18,409 nucleotides of DNA, from contig JAGOBN010000016.1 in the NCBI GenBank assembly GCA_017999235.1, positions 1 to 18,409 on the forward strand, in the 5' to 3' direction. Shown here piece after piece: positions 14,164 to 18,409 of the stretch. Source of the stretch: Anaerolineales bacterium. Lineage in GTDB: Bacteria > Chloroflexota > Anaerolineae > Anaerolineales > UBA6663. The notes beneath the pieces were generated by a model. It was not told the origin of the DNA. It worked only from the letters and a program-made list of their open reading frames with translations, and did no database searches. The position numbers were made by a program, and so were the translations under genes. Position 1 is the stretch's first letter, and each line of letters starts with the position of its first letter.

Positions 14164-14186
14164 TTCAAATATATTTGAATTATATT
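14164..14186 (-). promoter_or_regulatory. ArsR-type palindromic operator and -10 element
   Basis: TTCAAATATATTTGAA (14164-14179) is a perfect 16-bp palindrome of the kind bound by ArsR/SmtB dimers. It is 26-41 bp upstream of the fusion-gene ATG, and TATAAT (minus strand, 14184-14179) abuts it. No clear -35 is visible. It likely gives the fusion gene autoregulation independent of the upstream EamA gene. Confidence 0.7.
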
Positions 14187-14204
14187 CCAGTCGGCGGCCC
14201 GCGT

Positions 14205-15134
14205 CTAGATCGTTCGGCCGGGCGCGGCCGGGGCCGGCTCGGCTGGCCGTGCCACGATAACCAGCACCGCGGCCAGGATCAGGCCGGCGCCCAGCCATTG
14301 CAGCGGCGCGAGCCGCTCCCCGAGAAAGAGATAGCCGCCGGCCACGCCGAAGACCGGGGTTAGGTTGAGCATGGCTCCGGCCAGGCTGGCGCTCACTTGG
14401 CGGAGCCCGCGCAGATAGAACCAGAAGGCCAAGGCGTAATAGATCAGGCCGGCCAGCGCACTCCCAATCCAGGTCGGCCCATCGGCCGGGAAGGCGGTCG
14501 CCGTGCCAGCCAGGGTGCGTTCAAAAGGCCAGAGGGCCGCCGCCCAAATCAGCGCCGCCGACTGCTGAACCGCCAGGCTGAAGAGCGTGTCGGTCTCGAC
14601 GTTCAGCCGGCGGGCCAGGACCGTGTATAGCGCGCAGCACAGCACGCCGGCCAGGATCAGCGCAGTACTGCGCCATTCGGCCGCCAACGCGCTGCCCCCC
14701 AGGATCCCACTGACCAGGAGGACACCCAGGATCGCCACCGTCGAGAGAGCGCTGAGCCGCCAGGCGAATCGTTCCCGCAGCACGAGCCAAGCCAGGCCCA
14801 TGATCAGAATGGGCTCCGTGGCCCATAACAGGGTGGAGAGGCTGGCGGTAGCGGTCGCCAGCCCGAGCAGGCTGAAAGTGTACGACAGGCCGGGGTTGAG
14901 CCAGCCGAGCAAGCCCTGTTGGATCATTTCCCGGCGGGTGAGCGGGCGCCGGCTGCGGATCAGGACCACGCCCCACAGGCCGGTGACGCTGAAGGTCAGT
15001 TGCACGGCGAGCAGGGTCAGCGGTGAGACGGAGGCCAGCAGGCCTTTGGTGATGACGGTCGCGATGCCCCAGCAGGCGCAGGCCGTGGCCAGGGGCAAGA
15101 TCGACCGGGCGTCAATCGTAAAGAGGCGGTTCAT
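14205..15134 (-). CDS. EamA-family (DMT superfamily) transporter
   Basis: A 309-residue inner-membrane protein with ten hydrophobic helices in two EamA repeats (about 12-142 and 158-295). Typical marks are LNPGLSYTFSLLGLATATAS, LLWATEPILIMGLAWLVLRERF and, in repeat two, MLNLTPVFGVAGGYLFLGERL. DMT proteins export or exchange small metabolites; the substrate cannot be read from sequence. The ATG at 15134 is chosen because GGAG lies 7 nt upstream; an ATG at 15149 is less supported. It heads the minus-strand ars cluster, where an exporter gene (arsB or acr3) is normally found, but family membership alone does not make it an arsenic pump. Confidence 0.88.
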   Translation of the reverse strand: MNRLFTIDARSILPLATACACWGIATVITKGLLASVSPLTLLAVQLTFSVTGLWGVVLIRSRRPLTRREMIQQGLLGWLNPGLSYTFSLLGLATATASLSTLLWATEPILIMGLAWLVLRERFAWRLSALSTVAILGVLLVSGILGGSALAAEWRSTALILAGVLCCALYTVLARRLNVETDTLFSLAVQQSAALIWAAALWPFERTLAGTATAFPADGPTWIGSALAGLIYYALAFWFYLRGLRQVSASLAGAMLNLTPVFGVAGGYLFLGERLAPLQWLGAGLILAAVLVIVARPAEPAPAAPGRTI

Positions 15135-15332
15135 GGGGACACTCCACAACCAAGCCGAGGGCGGATGAAGAGCGCAGCGACAGCGACAACGGCCGGGTTA
15201 GGCCGCCTTCGTCATCGCAGCTATCCGAGCCTGGCAGGTGGAGCGGCCGATAGGCCACCGGCACTGCACCGGAGCGGGATGAGGAGGAGTAAACTACTGG
15301 TGGATAGAGCCAGTCACCAGGAGGAGGCGACC
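15135..15332. promoter_or_regulatory. divergent EamA/CopZ-like spacer with nested dyads
   Basis: The spacer separates two divergent genes, so it must hold both promoters, but no good sigma70 hexamers stand out. Before the CopZ-like gene, ACTGG (15296-15300) can pair with CCAGT (15310-15314), or CTGGTG (15297-15302) with CACCAG (15315-15320); the second would reach into the AGGAGG region. A wider dyad CTATC/GATAG lies at 15221-15253. All are weak calls. Confidence 0.3.
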
Positions 15333-15857
15333 ATGGGCGACGCTTGCGAATGCGAATGCGGGTCATCTTCAGAAGTCGCCAGTTGTGACACACCGGCCCT
15401 TCAAGAGGCGCCCTGCCCGACCAATCACCAGCTGGGCCGGTCGGTTGAGGCGACGACTTTGAAGGCGCTTTTGGCGTTGCCCTTGACCGAGTTGCGCCCG
15501 GTGGCGTATCGCTTTTGCCGAACACCTGACTGTCCGACAGTGTACTACAGCGCGGATGGGGCGCAGACCTTCGGCGAAGCCGACCTGCGGGAAAAGGTCT
15601 ATCAGAAGCACACCCAGGCCGAAGAACAGTTGGTGTGCTACTGCTTCCAGCATACCCTGGCCAGCATCCGGGCTGAGATTGAGCGGACCGGCCGGAGCAC
15701 GGTGCCAGCGCAGATCACGGCCGGCATCCAGGCGGGGCAATGCGCTTGCGATATGCGCAATCCGCAAGGCAGCTGCTGTCTGGGAAACGTGCAACAACTC
15801 GTCCGCCGGCTTGAGGAAGAAGCGGACCACCGCCAGAGTCCAATGCTAGATATCTGA
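15333..15857 (+). CDS. CopZ N-terminal-domain-like Fe-S/zinc protein
   Basis: A 174-residue Cys-rich protein matching the N-terminal part of Archaeoglobus-type CopZ, which binds zinc and a [2Fe-2S] cluster. The pattern is YRFCRTPDCPTVYYS (Cys62, Cys67), then VCYCFQHT (Cys102, Cys104) and QCACDMRNPQGSCCLGNV (Cys137, 139, 148, 149). A further Cys-rich head (Cys5, 7, 9, 18, 28) precedes it. The heavy-metal-associated copper-binding domain that follows in CopZ is missing, so it is a stand-alone version. AGGAGG lies 5 nt before the ATG at 15333, which outweighs an upstream ATG at 15165. It is divergent from the ars cluster; delivering or sensing a soft metal is plausible, but the metal is unknown. 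Confidence 0.85.
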   Translation: MGDACECECGSSSEVASCDTPALQEAPCPTNHQLGRSVEATTLKALLALPLTELRPVAYRFCRTPDCPTVYYSADGAQTFGEADLREKVYQKHTQAEEQLVCYCFQHTLASIRAEIERTGRSTVPAQITAGIQAGQCACDMRNPQGSCCLGNVQQLVRRLEEEADHRQSPMLDI

Positions 15858-16120
15858 GCGTTGGTGCGCGTCTGATATTCAGCTTGCGCCAAATGCTCTT
15901 AATAATTGAGAAGGGAAGGCAATCGGCATGCGCGGTGAGCGACTGTCGGGTTGAGGCTGGAAGCGTGCTGATCTCGTTGAACCCCAAAAACAAAGACGCT
16001 GGGCCACCGGAGTGAAATAAGCCGGGTGGCCAATGTTATGGGAAACGGAATAAACGCATAACCCTGGGGTGCTGGCTTCAATCGACAAAATACGACGTTC
16101 ATTCCCTGTCTCTGGTGACG

Positions 16121-16231
16121 TGATATAAGAACCTTGTCGGTGATCTGGTATTCCCGCGCTTGGGTTGATGGTTTATTCACGCACAAGGGTCCAGGTCGCT
16201 GAAGAGTAAGAGTTTGATGTAGGAACCTTGT
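16121..16231 (+). repeat. diverged 17-nt direct repeat pair
   Basis: TGATATAAGAACCTTGT (16121-16137) recurs as TGATGTAGGAACCTTGT (16215-16231) with two mismatches, 94 nt apart. Both copies are followed at different distances by AAGGGTC (16185, 16255). An 11-nt word GTTATGGGAAA also occurs twice (16035 and 16372). These suggest an old duplication or repeated RNA modules. Confidence 0.6.
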
Positions 16232-16315
16232 TCGCAAAGCGCATTTTTGTGAAGAAGGGTCTGGGTGACGGGTAGGGTGGTCCTGCAAACCCTTATATGT
16301 GGGTTCCCTGGCCCG

Positions 16316-16333
16316 CTGGCTGGCGCCAGCCAG
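16316..16333. repeat. perfect 18-bp palindrome
   Basis: CTGGCTGGC/GCCAGCCAG is a perfect palindrome with no spacer. As RNA it would form a long hairpin extended by GCCCG and GGGC flanks; as DNA it could be a dimer-binding site. Confidence 0.7.
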
Positions 16334-16379
16334 TCAGGGCGGGCAAATCCCACCGTCGCCTCAAGGGAATGGTTATGGG

Positions 16380-16409
16380 AAAGACCTGGCTCAGTCCAGG
16401 TCTTTTCGT
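16380..16409 (+). terminator. strong intrinsic terminator
   Basis: AAAGACCTGG (16380-16389) pairs perfectly with CCAGGTCTTT (16396-16405) around a 6-nt loop and is followed by TTCGTTT. It implies a plus-strand transcript across the preceding 500 bp, either CopZ-like read-through or a separate RNA. Confidence 0.8.
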
Positions 16410-16699
16410 TTGAAGCCGCGGCCCGGGAATAGCCGGGCACGGTGATCGCCTCGCAACCGCCTCGTCAGGTCATAGAACTACCTCGCATAAGTGGGCCGGC
16501 CGTTGACGCGCCGCCAGTTCAGGCCATTGGCCACAGAATAAAACTTCTCAGGTGCGCGAATTGTTCCGTTTCTGTTCCATCAGGGGCGAGCCGCTTAACC
16601 AGCCGAACCGGCCACCGAGCATGGCAGCGAGCGGTGAGTGCCACCGCCCGCTTCTATAGGTCTGGGTCATCTACCGGAGGCCAGTGAGTGATGGCCGCG

Positions 16700-18175
16700 T
16701 CAGGGCGTCCACGCGGCGAGATCAGAGTCGACTTGCTCTAGATTCAATAGGCGCATGCCCGTCACCCGCCAGTTGGGGCCGTTCAGGTCGAGCTTGGTTG
16801 CGCGCGCTGCGTAACTTTGCGCGGCGGCGGTCCAGCCGGCGTGCGCAAAGCCCAGGTAGTGAATGCGCCACTGGCCGTCCGCCGGCACAAACGGCCGGGT
16901 CTTCTCGACTAGCGTTTCCAATACCTCATGATCCTGAGGCCGCGGGCTCCATTTGCACTCCCCCAGGATCAGCGTCTTTTCCATGGTGTTGATCCCCACC
17001 ACATCGATCTGCGCCTGCCGCGTCCAGACGCTGCCGACCTGATCCGGCATGAACGGCAGTCCGGCGCGGTCGCCGGCGCGCAGGAGCCACTCCCGGCATA
17101 GTTCCTCCCAGGTGTGGGTGCCGATGAAGTCCAATAGGTGGCGTTTGATTTCAGCCAGGGCTTGATCCTGGACGCCCAGCGCCAATTGCGACTGCCGGCG
17201 GGAGAGGAACCGAAAGTAGAAGCGCAAGAAGGGGTCGGTGAGGTAGTGCCGGCCCAGGCGCGTCGCCGCCGCCTTGGTGACCGGGATGTGGCGCTCGACG
17301 AAACCGGTCTCCAAGAGCTTGGCGAGGTAAGCGGAGATGTGTTTGTCCGGCAGGCCGGCCTGGCTGGCAATCTCCTTGGGTGTGCGATGGCCCTCGGCGA
17401 TGGCGCGCAAGATGGCGACGTAGTTGTGAGTTTCCGAGACGAAATCCTGCAAAAGCAGGCGCGGCTCGTCCTTGAGCAGGGCATCGCGTTCCAGGAATTG
17501 CCGGCGCAGGTTCTGGTCGATGCTGAGGTTGGGACGGACATTGCCCCAATAGGCGGGGACGCCGCCCAGCATGGCGTACAGCGCGACACGTTCGTCCGCC
17601 TGGTAGTTGGGGAAGTAGAGGCGCGTGTTCGCAAACGGCAGCGGCAGCAGATTGAGACGGGCGGTCGCCCGGCCATAAAGCGGCGCCTGATACGACAGCA
17701 GATGACGTTCCAGCATGCCCATGTGCGAGCCAGAGATTGCCAGGAACAGGCGCGTGCCCTGGAGCAGGTGGTCCCAGGCATTCTGCAGGGTGGCCGCGAT
17801 GCTGGCATCCACCGCCAGCAAATAGGTGAACTCGTCCATGACGACCGCCAGGCGCTCAGACTGAGCGGCCCGGGCCATTTGCTGAAAGGCCTGCGCCCAG
17901 GAGGCGTAGGTGAAGTCATCCGGCGCCGGCATCTCTGGGTTGAGGAAGTTATACATCGCCTGGGAGAAGGAGCGGAGTTGGTCCAGCGCGGACGAGGGTT
18001 CGGCCACCCAATACAGTGCGCGCGGCCGGTCGGTCTCAATCCAATGGGTGAATAGCCGGGTCTTACCCACCCGGCGCCGGCCATAGAGGATGAGCAGCTC
18101 GGCTTTGGAAGACGCCCAGCGGTCACGAATAACGTTGAGTTCCAGCTGTCGGCCGATAAAGAGTGGTTGGCTCAC
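16700..18175 (-). CDS. AAA+ ATPase with DUF234 C-terminal PD-(D/E)XK-like domain
   Basis: A 491-residue protein of the archaeal-type ATPase_2/DUF234 family. The ATPase domain starts with PLFIGRQLELN, has Walker A GRRRVGKT (32-39) and Walker B LAVVMDEF (109-116), then SGSHMGMLE (sensor region). A winged-helix follows (HRTPKEIASQAGLPDKHISAYLAKLLETGFV, read in parts). The DUF234 tail has Asp391 and Glu406-x-Lys408 (ILGECKW), a PD-(D/E)XK nuclease-like core. I prefer the GTG at 18175 (AGGA 8 nt upstream); a GTG at 18181 is too close to the RBS. Biological role is unknown; relatives have been linked to toxin-like or mobile contexts. It is not related to the ars or Mo genes. Confidence 0.9.
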   Translation of the reverse strand: MSQPLFIGRQLELNVIRDRWASSKAELLILYGRRRVGKTRLFTHWIETDRPRALYWVAEPSSALDQLRSFSQAMYNFLNPEMPAPDDFTYASWAQAFQQMARAAQSERLAVVMDEFTYLLAVDASIAATLQNAWDHLLQGTRLFLAISGSHMGMLERHLLSYQAPLYGRATARLNLLPLPFANTRLYFPNYQADERVALYAMLGGVPAYWGNVRPNLSIDQNLRRQFLERDALLKDEPRLLLQDFVSETHNYVAILRAIAEGHRTPKEIASQAGLPDKHISAYLAKLLETGFVERHIPVTKAAATRLGRHYLTDPFLRFYFRFLSRRQSQLALGVQDQALAEIKRHLLDFIGTHTWEELCREWLLRAGDRAGLPFMPDQVGSVWTRQAQIDVVGINTMEKTLILGECKWSPRPQDHEVLETLVEKTRPFVPADGQWRIHYLGFAHAGWTAAAQSYAARATKLDLNGPNWRVTGMRLLNLEQVDSDLAAWTP

Positions 18176-18203
18176 AAACACCGTCCTTTGGATAATAAAA
18201 ATT

Positions 18204-18232
18204 AGTCTAAGTGAAATTATCTAATAGGGCAA
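18204..18232 (-). promoter_or_regulatory. candidate promoter of the DUF234 ATPase
   Basis: On the minus strand TTGCCC (18232-18227) and TAGACT (18209-18204) are spaced by 17 bp, about 30 nt upstream of the start codon, in locally AT-rich DNA. Confidence 0.45.
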
Positions 18233-18339
18233 GCCCGGGGTGGTTTGCTTAGCCTGGTCCTGATTGAGGGGAACAATGTGGTGCGGAACAAGTGCGGATT
18301 TATCCCTGGCAATTCAACTTTCTGGTTGTGCGTTGAACT

Positions 18340-18367
18340 TTGAGCGGTATATCAGTCTTGATATAAT
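18340..18367 (+). promoter_or_regulatory. outward promoter at the right edge
   Basis: TTGAGC (18340-18345) and a perfect TATAAT (18362-18367) are 16 bp apart, reading out of the window. No start codon with RBS follows before the end, so a gene or RNA probably begins beyond 18409. Bases 18241-18339 show nothing I can name. Confidence 0.5.
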
Positions 18368-18409
18368 TGCGGTTGTGTAAGTCGAGCCGCAGGGGCGGCT
18401 GGTGTGAGG

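Larger units (their letters stand above)
15858..16699. other. 842-bp region without a convincing gene, rich in dyads
   Basis: No frame here shows a start with RBS, a domain or protein-like composition; the open frames are short and overlap on the minus strand. The stretch up to about 16300 is visibly less GC-rich than the flanking genes. It contains a hairpin GGCCACC/GGTGGCC (16002-16008 with 16025-16031), GTTATG/CATAAC (16035-16040 with 16057-16062), AACCC/GGGTT (16288-16292 with 16301-16305), a diverged repeat, a long palindrome and a terminator. It may be a structured noncoding RNA, a gene remnant or a scar of a mobile element. Confidence 0.5.

Noticed and set aside
16121..16231. repeat pair considered as a CRISPR array
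   Set aside because: Only two diverged copies, 94-nt period, no cas genes.
16035..16382. GTTATG/CATAAC words considered as integron attC-like ends
   Set aside because: Orientation and spacing do not fit R'/R'' core sites and no integrase is present.
15899..16440. overlapping minus-strand frames of 129 and 87 residues in the gene-poor region
   Set aside because: No RBS, no domain, compete with each other and run through the hairpins and terminator. A decayed gene cannot be excluded.
16442..16687. 81-residue plus-strand frame before the ATPase stop
   Set aside because: No RBS, low-complexity Ser/Arg/Ala composition, no similarity recognised.
17138..18055. 305-residue plus-strand frame opposite the DUF234 ATPase
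   Set aside because: Antisense of a gene with Walker motifs; no recognisable fold.

Overview
This is a GC-rich window from an uncultivated-looking bacterium. Chloroflexota (Anaerolineae-like) is my best guess, from the gene mix and the DUF234-type ATPase, but no rRNA or marker gene is present to prove it. I see no tRNA, rRNA, CRISPR array or transposase.

Left part (1-9.7 kb): a divergent ArsR repressor faces a three-gene sensory operon: a PhnD-like periplasmic lipoprotein, a NarX-type histidine kinase and a NarL-type response regulator. These are followed by a complex-iron-sulfur-molybdoenzyme operon in the order B-C-A: a Tat-exported 16-Cys ferredoxin subunit, an NrfD membrane subunit and a 1105-residue Tat-exported molybdopterin catalytic subunit. 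Catalytic-subunit motifs and gene order match tetrathionate reductase (TtrBCA) best; selenate or arsenic oxyanions cannot be excluded. A cysteine-less AhpD/CMD-like protein and a 56-residue TatA complete the operon.

Middle (9.7-11.7 kb): a structured leader resembling the molybdenum-cofactor (Moco) riboswitch, with a mutually exclusive terminator and antiterminator, precedes an FmdE-family protein and a MOT1-type molybdate transporter. Molybdenum supply therefore appears to be tuned next to a molybdoenzyme that needs it.

Right-middle (11.7-15.9 kb): an arsenic-detoxification cluster on the minus strand reads EamA transporter, ArsR::ArsC fusion, thioredoxin-type ArsC, ArsR, ArsM methyltransferase. 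It has dyad operators and one near-consensus promoter that would give an almost leaderless arsR mRNA. No ArsB or Acr3 pump is present. A CopZ-N-like Fe-S/Zn protein is divergent from EamA.

Right end (15.9-18.4 kb): about 840 bp without a convincing gene holds palindromes, a diverged direct repeat and a strong terminator. Next come a minus-strand AAA+ ATPase with a DUF234/PD-(D/E)XK tail and a good plus-strand promoter reading out of the window.

Working model: an oxyanion-sensing two-component system (its binding protein has a single body cysteine, as in arsenite sensors of the AioX type) controls a periplasmic Mo oxidoreductase. The neighbouring genes supply Mo, Tat export and arsenic detoxification.
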